13,869 nt of DNA from NCBI GenBank assembly GCA_945875085.1, contig CAMCJU010000009.1:1-13869 (forward strand), in the 5' to 3' direction. How positions within the stretch are numbered: position 1 is the stretch's first letter; every line of letters begins with the position of its first letter. This DNA comes from Candidatus Phycorickettsia trachydisci (GTDB lineage Bacteria > Pseudomonadota > Alphaproteobacteria > Rickettsiales > Rickettsiaceae). Both the position numbers and the translations under genes were made by a program. The notes beneath the pieces were generated by a model that did not search any database, was not told where the DNA came from, and worked only from the letters and a program-made list of their open reading frames with translations. Below are positions 6,035 to 12,991 of this stretch, piece after piece.

Positions 6035-6736
6035 TTAACGACTAAGAGCGACGATAATTCCCCTTAGGGTATTTATTTCTTGCGTAGAAAGAGACTCCAT
6101 GCGGCTGAAGATGTTTTTAACATTTTGAATCATGTGCTGACGTTTTGAGTCAACTTTAAAAAATCCTTTTTGCTCTAAAGAAGTTATTAAATGATCAAAA
6201 AATTGCTCTAAATCCTGTTTGCTGCATAAATCTTGCATATTTGCCAAATCGCTACGCGGCTCGCTTTGAAATAATTCATAAGCAACAATGCAAACGGCTT
6301 GCGCGATATTAAGAGAGCTAAACATTTGGTTATTGTCTATAACTAATATTTTATTGCAAAGACCAACTTCCTGGTTGCTAAGACCATTATTTTCCGGACC
6401 AAAAACAATGCCGACTTTATGGGAGTTTATTTGCCGCTCTTGCCAGTCTTGCGCTAGCTCTTTGGAGGTGATATAGGGTTTGTTCATATACCTAGTTCTT
6501 GCAGTTGCCGCATAAAGATAGGTCAGATCGCATGTACTTTGAGCAAAAGTCTCATATACCTTTGCGCTTGTTAACACGCTATCTGCTCCTGCTGACATGG
6601 CAAAAGCTTTGGCATTAGGCCACTGGTCTCTTGGCTTTACAATGCGCAAATCTTCCAGGGCAAAGTTTTTCATGCACCTGGCGATAGCGCCAATATTTTC
6701 AGCCATTTGCGGCCTTGATAAAATAATACTAATCAT
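6035..6736 (-). CDS. trmJ: tRNA (cytidine/uridine-32-2'-O)-methyltransferase TrmJ-type SPOUT enzyme
   Basis: Trefoil-knot methyltransferase of the TrmH/SpoU family, predicted to 2'-O-methylate position 32 of the tRNA anticodon loop. At 233 residues it fits TrmJ (about 240), longer than TrmL (about 160). The three family motifs are present: motif 1 around ENIGAIARCMKNF (13-25), motif 2 VFGPENNGLSNQEV (111-124), and motif 3 SLNIAQAVCIVAYE (141-154). The C-terminal 75 residues form the helical extension typical of TrmJ. The start overlaps the addB stop as ATGA, and a good ribosome binding site (AGAGG, eight bases before the ATG) lies within addB, so it is the second gene of an addB-trmJ unit. 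The substrate assignment is by family; another 2'-O-methylation site is possible. Confidence 0.85.
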   Translation of the reverse strand: MISIILSRPQMAENIGAIARCMKNFALEDLRIVKPRDQWPNAKAFAMSAGADSVLTSAKVYETFAQSTCDLTYLYAATARTRYMNKPYITSKELAQDWQERQINSHKVGIVFGPENNGLSNQEVGLCNKILVIDNNQMFSSLNIAQAVCIVAYELFQSEPRSDLANMQDLCSKQDLEQFFDHLITSLEQKGFFKVDSKRQHMIQNVKNIFSRMESLSTQEINTLRGIIVALSR

Positions 6737-9459
6737 GAATTTTGCCTCTTTCTTCCTAAATGTTTATAATTATCGTATTTTGGCGCATAATCCAAAGATG
6801 GCGTCACTAGGTAGCTTACTTGCCCCTTTATATAATGCCCTATTAGCTCTTTTAGCCCGTAGCAATGCTTGGCAAAATCAATAGAATCGATAGATGTTTC
6901 TACGATATAAGGCTCTAAGCTGGCTAGCTTAACGAACGTCACCTTACTTGGAGTTATGCTGGGGATGCTTTTGAAGCCACCTTGCTGCAGTATTAGTCCT
7001 TCAATAATCAATTGCGGGGAGAGTCCAGATAAAACATCTTTAAGGCTTGGAATAGCGCCAGTTTTGTAGTCAAGAATTTGCGCAGTATTATCTTTATTAA
7101 TAATTATCTCATCAGCAATAGCAATTATCTTGATCTGCCGATCATCAAAATCAAGATATATTTCTCCATATATTTCGCTGCAGATTTGCTTAATATTCAA
7201 GCGTCTTTTTTGCTCAAACTCAACATAAGGCTTAGCAATACTGCAAATTTTAGGCCACCACATCTTGATGATAAATTCATTATCAGATAAATTTTTTAGC
7301 TCTTTGTCGGCAATATTTAAGAACATTTGCCGGTTTTTATCATCTTGCTTATTGTATATAGAGATTATTTTATGTAGTAACTTGCCGAACTCAGCATTCA
7401 TCGAGTCTAAATTTATCTCATTAAGCGGGTATAGTTTTAAAATATTTTTTGCAAAAAAGCCATATGGATTGCGTATTAATAACTCAATATTTGTAGCTGA
7501 TACTTTTGCTGGAAAACTCGATCCTGGTATTAAAAATTCATCCCCTAAAGCGCTACCAGAGCGTAAATTAAAATGCTGCCGTGAGTAATGCAAGTAATGA
7601 TCTTTATTCTTTAGTTTATTAGTTTTGTACTTGCTCTCTAGGACTAATAATTTTTGTAAAAACTTAGAGGGAGAAGTCTGCCTATTGTTAACCTTTCTTG
7701 ACCTTGTGATGATGACTTGCTTATTGCATAGCATTAGGTAAAAATCATAGATCTTGCGGTTTAACTCGTCATCTTTAGTAGATAAATGCAGCGTTTTTCT
7801 TAAGTTATTTGTCATCCACATCTCCTGATCACTTAAGTTAGGCCAACTATTTTCATTCATGTCACTTAAGATTATTAAATCAAAATTAAGGTATAGGCTG
7901 CTTTCTACTGGAAGCAAAGAGATTTGCTTGATTTGTTGACTATCAGTAATTTTAGTTTTTTTAAATATTTCTTTAATCAAAGGGACGTATTGATCCTTGT
8001 TGATAATCTTAATATAACCGCTTGATTCTAACAGCTCGCGCAAAAAATGAATTCCACTTCGGTTATTTAAGCGCCAGATATCTGGGTATATCTGTTCGGC
8101 AGTTTGCAGGTTAGTTTTTAGCAGAAATGCAAAACCCTGATTTACATCTTGCAACAAATTCCAAGCATTTTTAAGGGCTTGATAAAAATTTTGCCACCAA
8201 TTTTGCAAATTAATATTGTCGCATTTTTGCACATATGCATCAATTTGCTCTGGGTTGTTAATGAATTTATTCTCCCTGATGAAGCATTCTATCTTGATGC
8301 TATTTTGACCAACGACAAAAGGGTGTTTAATGCAAATCAGCAGCTTTTCTATGTCGCAAGGATACATAAGCAACTCAGCCAGGCAAATGATAAATTGCGC
8401 CAATTTGCTATTTTCAAAACTTTGACCGATAAAGTTTGCAACAGGAATCTGGTGTTGCTCTAGGTTATTAATTACAAGTTTTGTGATATTGTGATTAGGA
8501 CTTAATAACGCAACACTAGCTTGTGGATTTTTATCGATAAAATCTTTTATTATTAAAAGGATTAGATTACTTTCCTCAATTTCAGATTCGCTTTCAATCA
8601 CGCTAATATGATCCAATGAAGGTTTTGCCGTATTTTCTAAAGAGCTTGGTCTTTCGATAAAATCGTTTAAGTATAAGCGCACAGAGTTTGGAATTGATAC
8701 TAATGGCTTTATTTCGCTAGCTTGAATGTTTAGTAAATTCAGCACTTCTTCAGAGTCGTTACAAAGATATGGCAATTGCGAGCTATCTATTGGCGGCAAG
8801 ATAAAAACTGCTGATGCTTGGCTGATAAACTTAGATAAAAATTGATAAAAATCTTTAGATTGGCGCGTAAGCCCTATAAAAATTACATTTCCTTCTGGCG
8901 CATAGCTTTTGAAAATCTCTGAACAAAATTCATAGCTTGTAAGCTTTTGCTGCATTGCTAATTTATGCTGCAATTTGCCGCTATAAGATAAGAGGTATTG
9001 GAGTTGCTGCTGCAGAAAAATCGATTGCTCAAGTGAGCTATCTAAGGTTATGTTAGATAAATGCACGCCTTGCTTCCAGAGATCTTGCAGGATGCTGCTT
9101 AGTGCGCCTGCCATACCAAACGCCTCAGCCATACTGAGCTGTCCTTGCTGGTAGATAATTTGCGTTAATGCCAGAATCTTCTCATTTTTGGAAGCTGGAA
9201 GATATAAAGCATCTTTTATCTTATTGGCCATTAGATCTTCAGCTATTGCGCTAATTGGCATCATTGATGGCAAGAAAAAGTCTTTATTTTTAGAAGTTTG
9301 CGCCAAATGCTCTAGTAAATATCGATTTAAAAATTGACAGCAAATGCCACTTGGCAAAAAAATCTTCAAGCTATCTAAAGAGTCTGCATAATTGTTAACT
9401 AGCCAGCTGCTGATTGTTTGCAGGTAATTTTGAGATGAATCAAGGTAGTAAAATTGCAT
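6733..9459 (-). CDS. addB: Double-strand break repair nuclease subunit AddB (alphaproteobacterial type)
   Basis: AddB is the partner of the helicase-nuclease AddA; together they resect broken DNA ends for RecA-dependent repair. This 908-residue protein is somewhat shorter than the roughly 1000 usual in alphaproteobacteria. The inactivated helicase-like part includes the family block SDMNENSWPN (532-541; commonly GLNEGxWP) and a downstream LTRSR-like segment (IITRSRKV, 583-590). The C-terminal RecB-type nuclease domain starts at the VSATNIELLIRNPYGFFA stretch (653-670). It carries G692 with His695, Asp783 (IADEI), Asp797 and Lys799 (ILDYKTG) and the S-P-Q-L motif (814-817), so the active site looks complete. 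There is no N-terminal Walker A motif and no C-terminal cysteine cluster like that of Bacillus AddB. The addA gene, usually next to addB, is not in this window; trmJ occupies the downstream position. Confidence 0.85.
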   Translation of the reverse strand: MQFYYLDSSQNYLQTISSWLVNNYADSLDSLKIFLPSGICCQFLNRYLLEHLAQTSKNKDFFLPSMMPISAIAEDLMANKIKDALYLPASKNEKILALTQIIYQQGQLSMAEAFGMAGALSSILQDLWKQGVHLSNITLDSSLEQSIFLQQQLQYLLSYSGKLQHKLAMQQKLTSYEFCSEIFKSYAPEGNVIFIGLTRQSKDFYQFLSKFISQASAVFILPPIDSSQLPYLCNDSEEVLNLLNIQASEIKPLVSIPNSVRLYLNDFIERPSSLENTAKPSLDHISVIESESEIEESNLILLIIKDFIDKNPQASVALLSPNHNITKLVINNLEQHQIPVANFIGQSFENSKLAQFIICLAELLMYPCDIEKLLICIKHPFVVGQNSIKIECFIRENKFINNPEQIDAYVQKCDNINLQNWWQNFYQALKNAWNLLQDVNQGFAFLLKTNLQTAEQIYPDIWRLNNRSGIHFLRELLESSGYIKIINKDQYVPLIKEIFKKTKITDSQQIKQISLLPVESSLYLNFDLIILSDMNENSWPNLSDQEMWMTNNLRKTLHLSTKDDELNRKIYDFYLMLCNKQVIITRSRKVNNRQTSPSKFLQKLLVLESKYKTNKLKNKDHYLHYSRQHFNLRSGSALGDEFLIPGSSFPAKVSATNIELLIRNPYGFFAKNILKLYPLNEINLDSMNAEFGKLLHKIISIYNKQDDKNRQMFLNIADKELKNLSDNEFIIKMWWPKICSIAKPYVEFEQKRRLNIKQICSEIYGEIYLDFDDRQIKIIAIADEIIINKDNTAQILDYKTGAIPSLKDVLSGLSPQLIIEGLILQQGGFKSIPSITPSKVTFVKLASLEPYIVETSIDSIDFAKHCYGLKELIGHYIKGQVSYLVTPSLDYAPKYDNYKHLGRKRQNS

Positions 9460-9512
9460 AGCTGATCTGATTAATTGATGCTACAGATAAAAATAAATAT
9501 CATAGCTAGCGT

Positions 9513-9531
9513 TTATAATTTAGTATTATAA
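9513..9531. promoter_or_regulatory. Symmetric divergent -10 region between addB and the thiolase gene
   Basis: TTATAAT (9513-9519) and ATTATAA (9525-9531) form a perfect 7-bp inverted repeat with a 5-bp spacer, in the 101-bp gap between addB (minus) and the thiolase gene (plus). Each arm contains a perfect TATAAT on one strand, so each could serve as the -10 of one of the two divergent genes, or the palindrome could be an operator. No matching -35 boxes at normal distance were found. Confidence 0.4.
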
Positions 9532-9560
9532 CTAATTTCCAATCAAAGACTTATTTTTTT

Positions 9561-10739
9561 ATGTTGCATGAAGTATATATAGCCGCTGCCAAGCGCAGTC
9601 CTATAGGTAATTTATTGGGCAGCCTTAGTAGCTTAAGCGCGTCAAGTTTAGGCTCAAGTGTTATAAAAGAGCTGATAGCTAGCCTAAGTCTTGATACCAA
9701 CTTAATTGACGAGGTGATTATAGGGCAGGTTTTGACAGCAGGCTTGGGGCAAAATCCAGCAAGACAAACATCTCTAGCGGCAGGTTTGCCAATTAAAACG
9801 CCAGCTTATTTGGTAAGTCAAGTCTGTGGCTCAGGCCTTAAGTCGCTTATTTTGGGATTCATGTCAATCTCTTGCGGCTATAGTCAAATGGTTTTGGCGG
9901 GCGGACAGGAATCAATGTCTAATGCCCCACACTGCGCGTATATGCGCAAGGGATGCAAAATTGGAGACTTGAATCTAAAAGATACCATGATGCTAGATGG
10001 TCTTACTGATGCCTTTTCTAATAAAGCCATGGGCATTACAGCTGAAAACATTGCTGCAAAATACCAAATTTCTCGCCTACATCAGGATGAGTTTGCTTAT
10101 CATTCACAGCAAAAGGCTTCTAAGGCTCTAGAGACTGGTAGATTTAAAGACGAAATTGCGCCGATAAAACTATCAAGCAAAAACCAAGAAATTATAGTTA
10201 GCAGTGATGAATTTATCCGCCCAGAAACTACGCTGCAGACTTTGGCTAAATTACGTCCCGCATTTACCCAAAATGGCAGCGTTACAGCGGGAAATAGCTC
10301 TGGCATAAACGACGGAGCTGCCTTTGTTTTGCTCGCATCAGAAAAGGCGCTAAAGGCTAGTAATTTAACGCCGCTTGCAAAAATAGTATCTTTTGCAGAG
10401 TATGGCGTTGAGCCTGATATAATGGGCACAGGGCCTTTACCAGCATCAAGGATTGCCCTGGCTAAAGCAGGTTGGCGAGTGCAAGATCTGGATTTAATAG
10501 AGTGTAACGAAGCATTTGCCGCTCCGAGTATTTGCGTCATCAAGGAGCTTGATCTAGACGCCAGTAAAGTCAATGTAAACGGCGGGGCAATAGCTCTTGG
10601 CCATCCTATAGGAGCAAGCGGGGGGCGTATTGTAGTGACCTTAATCCACGAAATGCAAAAGAGCCTTGCTGGAAAAGCTCTGGCAACCCTTTGCGTGGGC
10701 GGAGGCATGGGTATTGCGATGTGTATAGAGAAGGTTTAA
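9561..10739 (+). CDS. phaA: Acetyl-CoA C-acetyltransferase (biosynthetic-type thiolase)
   Basis: Thiolase that condenses two acetyl-CoA to acetoacetyl-CoA, or runs in reverse; cytoplasmic, and usually a tetramer in this family. It is 392 residues long and its catalytic residues fall exactly at the classical positions of the Zoogloea enzyme: Cys89 in QVCGSGLKS (nucleophile), His348 in GHPIGASGG, and Cys378 in CVGGGMG (acid/base). The NEAFA motif (about 316-320) is also intact, so it should be fully active. The usual reductase (phaB) and synthase (phaC) are not beside it, so whether it feeds polyhydroxybutyrate or another acetoacetyl-CoA use cannot be told; the symbol reflects similarity only. 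The ATG is preceded by a run of seven T and no Shine-Dalgarno sequence. Its stop overlaps the stop of the convergent neighbour. Confidence 0.94.
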   Translation: MLHEVYIAAAKRSPIGNLLGSLSSLSASSLGSSVIKELIASLSLDTNLIDEVIIGQVLTAGLGQNPARQTSLAAGLPIKTPAYLVSQVCGSGLKSLILGFMSISCGYSQMVLAGGQESMSNAPHCAYMRKGCKIGDLNLKDTMMLDGLTDAFSNKAMGITAENIAAKYQISRLHQDEFAYHSQQKASKALETGRFKDEIAPIKLSSKNQEIIVSSDEFIRPETTLQTLAKLRPAFTQNGSVTAGNSSGINDGAAFVLLASEKALKASNLTPLAKIVSFAEYGVEPDIMGTGPLPASRIALAKAGWRVQDLDLIECNEAFAAPSICVIKELDLDASKVNVNGGAIALGHPIGASGGRIVVTLIHEMQKSLAGKALATLCVGGGMGIAMCIEKV

Positions 10740-11404
10740 AGCGCCATCCCTGAGCTACCGCCTCTTTTAAAAGACCTGTGCTGCTTTTCTAAATTACGAA
10801 TAAATTTAGGACTGTAGGTTTGGATTTCTCTTTTGGTTCCACCTTCATAGCGCGAAGCTCTTTTTAAGCCGCCAATAATCATATTATTTATAAAATTGTC
10901 TCTGCGCGTTTCGCCAGCTATTCTACGAGGATTGACAAATTTATATAGCTCATAGACGGTGAATCTTTTGATTGATTTGCGCAAATTATTGCGGGATTCT
11001 TTGGTAAGATATTCATACTTATCCTCCTGAGTCAATATATTGCGACTAGCATCGCGCACGATCTCAGATCTTGTTTGCAGAAGATAAAGACTGATGTTCT
11101 TTAAGTAGTCATTAATAGTTTTTTCGCGTTTTTTGATAAAAGCCTTAAACTTCTCTTTATCCTTAATTCTTGCTTGAAAGATTTGATGCAATAACAATAA
11201 CAACTTGCTTTGCACTTGAACAATATCAAGATCGTCTATATTATTTAAAAGCTCCTCGATGGCTGTTTGTACTTCTGGGTCATCTTCAATGGCGCTGAGT
11301 AATTCAGCCTCTTCAGGCTCCAACTCGTCGCCTAATAATTCCTCTATATTAATTTTTTCATCAAGACTCTTTACTTCGTCATTTTGGTCTTTTGGATTTC
11401 TCAT
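10736..11404 (-). CDS. Conserved-type hypothetical protein, acidic N-terminus and basic C-terminus
   Basis: A 222-residue soluble protein with marked charge asymmetry. Residues 1-60 are strongly acidic (for example the LLGDELEPEEAELLSAIEDD stretch) and residues 135-222 are strongly basic, ending in a Gly/Ser-rich tail (RGGSSGMAL). The middle (62-130) is predicted all-helical, with a QSKLLLLLHQIFQARIKDKE stretch. There is no signal peptide or membrane segment. It resembles a conserved Rickettsiales-specific protein family (from memory, the one catalogued as DUF5394), but this name is unverified. The basic C-terminal half could bind nucleic acid or a ribosomal surface; that is inference. Its TAA stop and the thiolase TAA share a TTAA palindrome, so the two genes converge without spacer. 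An extended -10 promoter with a palindrome lies upstream, and tatA is 140 bp further up on the same strand. Confidence 0.75.
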   Translation of the reverse strand: MRNPKDQNDEVKSLDEKINIEELLGDELEPEEAELLSAIEDDPEVQTAIEELLNNIDDLDIVQVQSKLLLLLHQIFQARIKDKEKFKAFIKKREKTINDYLKNISLYLLQTRSEIVRDASRNILTQEDKYEYLTKESRNNLRKSIKRFTVYELYKFVNPRRIAGETRRDNFINNMIIGGLKRASRYEGGTKREIQTYSPKFIRNLEKQHRSFKRGGSSGMAL

Positions 11405-11415
11405 TTTATTTCAAC

Positions 11416-11442
11416 GCTGGTATTTAAATTAATTATACCAGC
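11416..11442 (-). promoter_or_regulatory. Extended -10 promoter overlapped by an 8-bp inverted repeat
   Basis: On the minus strand TGG-TATAAT (-10 at 11432-11437) forms an extended -10 that would start transcription near 11425, about 20 nt before the ATG at 11404. The sequence GCTGGTAT (11416-11423) and ATACCAGC (11435-11442) form a perfect 8-bp inverted repeat with an 11-bp A/T spacer. One arm lies on the -10 and the other just past the start point, a layout typical of a repressor operator. It could equally fold as a leader hairpin. Confidence 0.45.
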
Positions 11443-11446
11443 CAAC

Positions 11447-11466
11447 TTGCTTCTTTGGCGAAGCAA
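11447..11466. other. Perfect 7-bp hairpin upstream of the 222-aa gene
   Basis: TTGCTTC (11447-11453) and GAAGCAA (11460-11466) pair perfectly around a 6-base loop, five bases from the operator-like palindrome. On the minus strand it lies between the tatA stop and the next promoter, where a tatA terminator would be expected, but no T-run follows it on either strand. It may be a transcription-factor site or a weak 3' end structure. Confidence 0.4.
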
Positions 11467-11544
11467 AATGCAGTTTTGTGCGAGATTTAAAAACTTAAGT
11501 GTTATTTGAATTACTATCCGTTATGATAATATTTTCTTACTTAT

Positions 11545-11700
11545 TTACTTATCAAGGTCTTTATCGCTGTCGTTTTTTAGGCCATCTTTAAAGGCCCTTA
11601 AGCCTTTGGCTAGATCGGTCATTATTTGAGGGACCTTTCCGGCGCCAAAAAGTAGTAAAATTATTATCAATATGACTATCAAATTGCCAAAACTTAGCAT
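11545..11700 (-). CDS. tatA: Sec-independent protein translocase subunit TatA
   Basis: A 51-residue protein, short for the family (commonly 60-90). It has the full TatA layout: an N-terminal transmembrane helix (residues about 3-19, LSFGNLIVILIIILLLFG), a hinge FGAGKVPQI, an amphipathic helix (about 25-42, including the family pattern D-L-A-K-G-L-R-A-F-K) and a short charged tail. TatA oligomers form the transport path for folded twin-arginine substrates in the inner membrane. A ribosome binding site AGGA sits five bases before the ATG. The alphaproteobacterial partners tatB and tatC are not adjacent, so they should be encoded elsewhere. It is divergent from the PhnP-like gene. Confidence 0.88.
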   Translation of the reverse strand: MLSFGNLIVILIIILLLFGAGKVPQIMTDLAKGLRAFKDGLKNDSDKDLDK

Positions 11701-11727
11701 TATATTCCTAGACTTTTATTATTAAGA

Positions 11728-11742
11728 TTAAGTATCACTTAA
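11728..11742. promoter_or_regulatory. Inverted repeat in the tatA/hydrolase divergent region
   Basis: TTAAGT (11728-11733) and ACTTAA (11737-11742) form a perfect 6-bp inverted repeat with a 3-bp centre, 28 bp upstream of tatA. It may be a regulator site; the A/T-rich context makes chance matches fairly likely. Confidence 0.25.
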
Positions 11743-11796
11743 CATCTAATAGTATGCATTATTTTACAGCTATTTTCAAATTTTTGGCGCCTGATG

Positions 11797-11805
11797 TGTT
11801 ATTAT
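11797..11805 (+). promoter_or_regulatory. Extended -10 element of the PhnP-like gene
   Basis: TGT-TATTAT (the -10 at 11800-11805) would start transcription near 11812. This falls after the first base of the TTG at 11810 that opens the longest frame, and supports the ATG at 11840 as the true start. No good -35 was found at the normal distance. Confidence 0.4.
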
Positions 11806-11839
11806 TAACTTGAACGCAGCAAAAAAATCTATAGCAAAA

Positions 11840-12592
11840 ATGAAAATAACAATATTAGGCTGCGGTGCATCTCTTGGCGCTCCTATAATAGGCTGCAAAT
11901 GTAGCGTTTGCGCTTCTAAAGATCCAAAAAACCAAAGACTCAGATCGGCATTGCTTATTCAAGGCAATCAAAATGGCAAGGATATCAACATTTTAGTAGA
12001 TTGTGGCTTTGATATCAAAAGACAACTTTTAAATGCCGGCATAGAAAAGCTAGATGCCGTAATATTGACCCATAATCATGCCGATCACTTAAGTGGCCTT
12101 GATGAGCTTCGAGTATTTTCATTGCTATATGGCCATAAGTTTTTACCCTTTTATATGCACCAAGATAGCAAGCCAAAGGTCATGGCAACATATAGCTATT
12201 TGTTTGCGCATCAACATTTGCAGGAACGCATAGTTGAATACTACTCAAAGATTACTATTGGCGATATTACAATATCACTTTTCAAACAAGATCACACGGT
12301 TATCAATAGCTTAGGGCTTAGAGTTAATGATTTTGTTTACGCCAATGATGTTGCTTTTTTCTATGAAGAGTCAAAACCTTATCTGCAAAATATGGACACA
12401 TTTGTTGTCGATTGCTGCGAATATAAGTCAACTAAGGTTCATGCGGGGCTAGAGAGAGTTTTGCTTTGGCATGAAGAATTCAAGCCTAAAACCACTTATT
12501 TAACAAACCTGAGTCATAAGATTGATTATTATGATGTACAAAAAAAATTACCCAGCAATATGTTTCCAGCTTATGATGGTCTTAAGTTTTGA
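11840..12592 (+). CDS. PhnP-like metallo-beta-lactamase-fold hydrolase (predicted phosphodiesterase)
   Basis: A 250-residue cytoplasmic enzyme from the ATG at 11840, where the typical family start MKITILGCGASLG begins; the ten residues before it (from TTG 11810) look unlike the family. Active-site motifs are present: the di-metal loop THNHADHLSGLDE (about 76-88), a downstream His (QDHTVINSLG, about 152-161), and the bridging Asp in VYANDV. The GCKCSVC cysteine triad near residue 20 and the His in TNLSHKIDY near the C-terminus correspond to the extra structural zinc site known from E. coli PhnP. The end, AYDGLKF, is also family-typical. E. coli PhnP hydrolyses a cyclic phosphate in phosphonate breakdown, but no phn genes are nearby, and relatives in alphaproteobacteria commonly act as stand-alone hydrolases of unknown substrate. 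Its stop overlaps the next gene. Confidence 0.88.
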   Translation: MKITILGCGASLGAPIIGCKCSVCASKDPKNQRLRSALLIQGNQNGKDINILVDCGFDIKRQLLNAGIEKLDAVILTHNHADHLSGLDELRVFSLLYGHKFLPFYMHQDSKPKVMATYSYLFAHQHLQERIVEYYSKITIGDITISLFKQDHTVINSLGLRVNDFVYANDVAFFYEESKPYLQNMDTFVVDCCEYKSTKVHAGLERVLLWHEEFKPKTTYLTNLSHKIDYYDVQKKLPSNMFPAYDGLKF

Positions 12593-12933
12593 TATCTAAG
12601 AGAGGCTATTTTTTAGTAATAAGTATTTTATTCCCAATCCTGATCAGCTTATTGCAAAATTTTGCTTTAGTAATGACTCTGGAGCTTGCGTGCATTTTTA
12701 TTGGCAATTATTGCTATAGACTAAACTTGAAGGAAATTTGCGCGCTCAGCCTGCTGCTAGACTTTGCTCACCTAGATACATTAGGCCTTAGGGCAATACC
12801 CATGATCTGTGGTTTTGCGTTATCTGAAAAACTAAACTTCAATATGGATGGAATGAATTTTTATCTCAAATTAATCGTATTTATAACGACAAGCTATTTT
12901 GGTATTGAATTATTTGCATGGCTACTAGGATAA
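12589..12933 (+). CDS. Small integral membrane protein, possibly MreD-like
   Basis: A 114-residue, very hydrophobic protein with about four membrane segments (roughly 7-26, 28-44, 50-78, 90-113). The central stretch ALSLLLDFAHLDTLGLRAIP resembles the MreD signature, in which a membrane helix ends in Leu-Leu-Leu-Asp followed by a Gly-Leu turn. MreD works with MreB and MreC in rod-shape cell-wall synthesis. The protein is shorter than typical MreD (about 160), and mreB and mreC are not beside it, so the match is tentative. The start is TTG at 12589, which overlaps the upstream TGA as TTGA, suggesting translational coupling with the PhnP-like gene. The next in-frame ATG is at 12673, inside the membrane region. 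Confidence 0.6.
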   Translation: MISKRGYFLVISILFPILISLLQNFALVMTLELACIFIGNYCYRLNLKEICALSLLLDFAHLDTLGLRAIPMICGFALSEKLNFNMDGMNFYLKLIVFITTSYFGIELFAWLLG

Positions 12934-12991
12934 TAAAAAATCAAGGCAAATAATGAGCATAAATAAGTTCAGGTTGAGAGCAAAAGATGTA

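Noticed and set aside
10100..10708. Long antisense frame (202 codons) inside the thiolase gene
   Set aside because: It overlaps a fully supported enzyme with intact catalytic residues, and its product resembles no known protein.
11810..11839. TTG start for the PhnP-like protein with ten extra residues
   Set aside because: The family begins at MKITILGCG, and the extended -10 at 11797-11805 puts transcript start at about the TTG.
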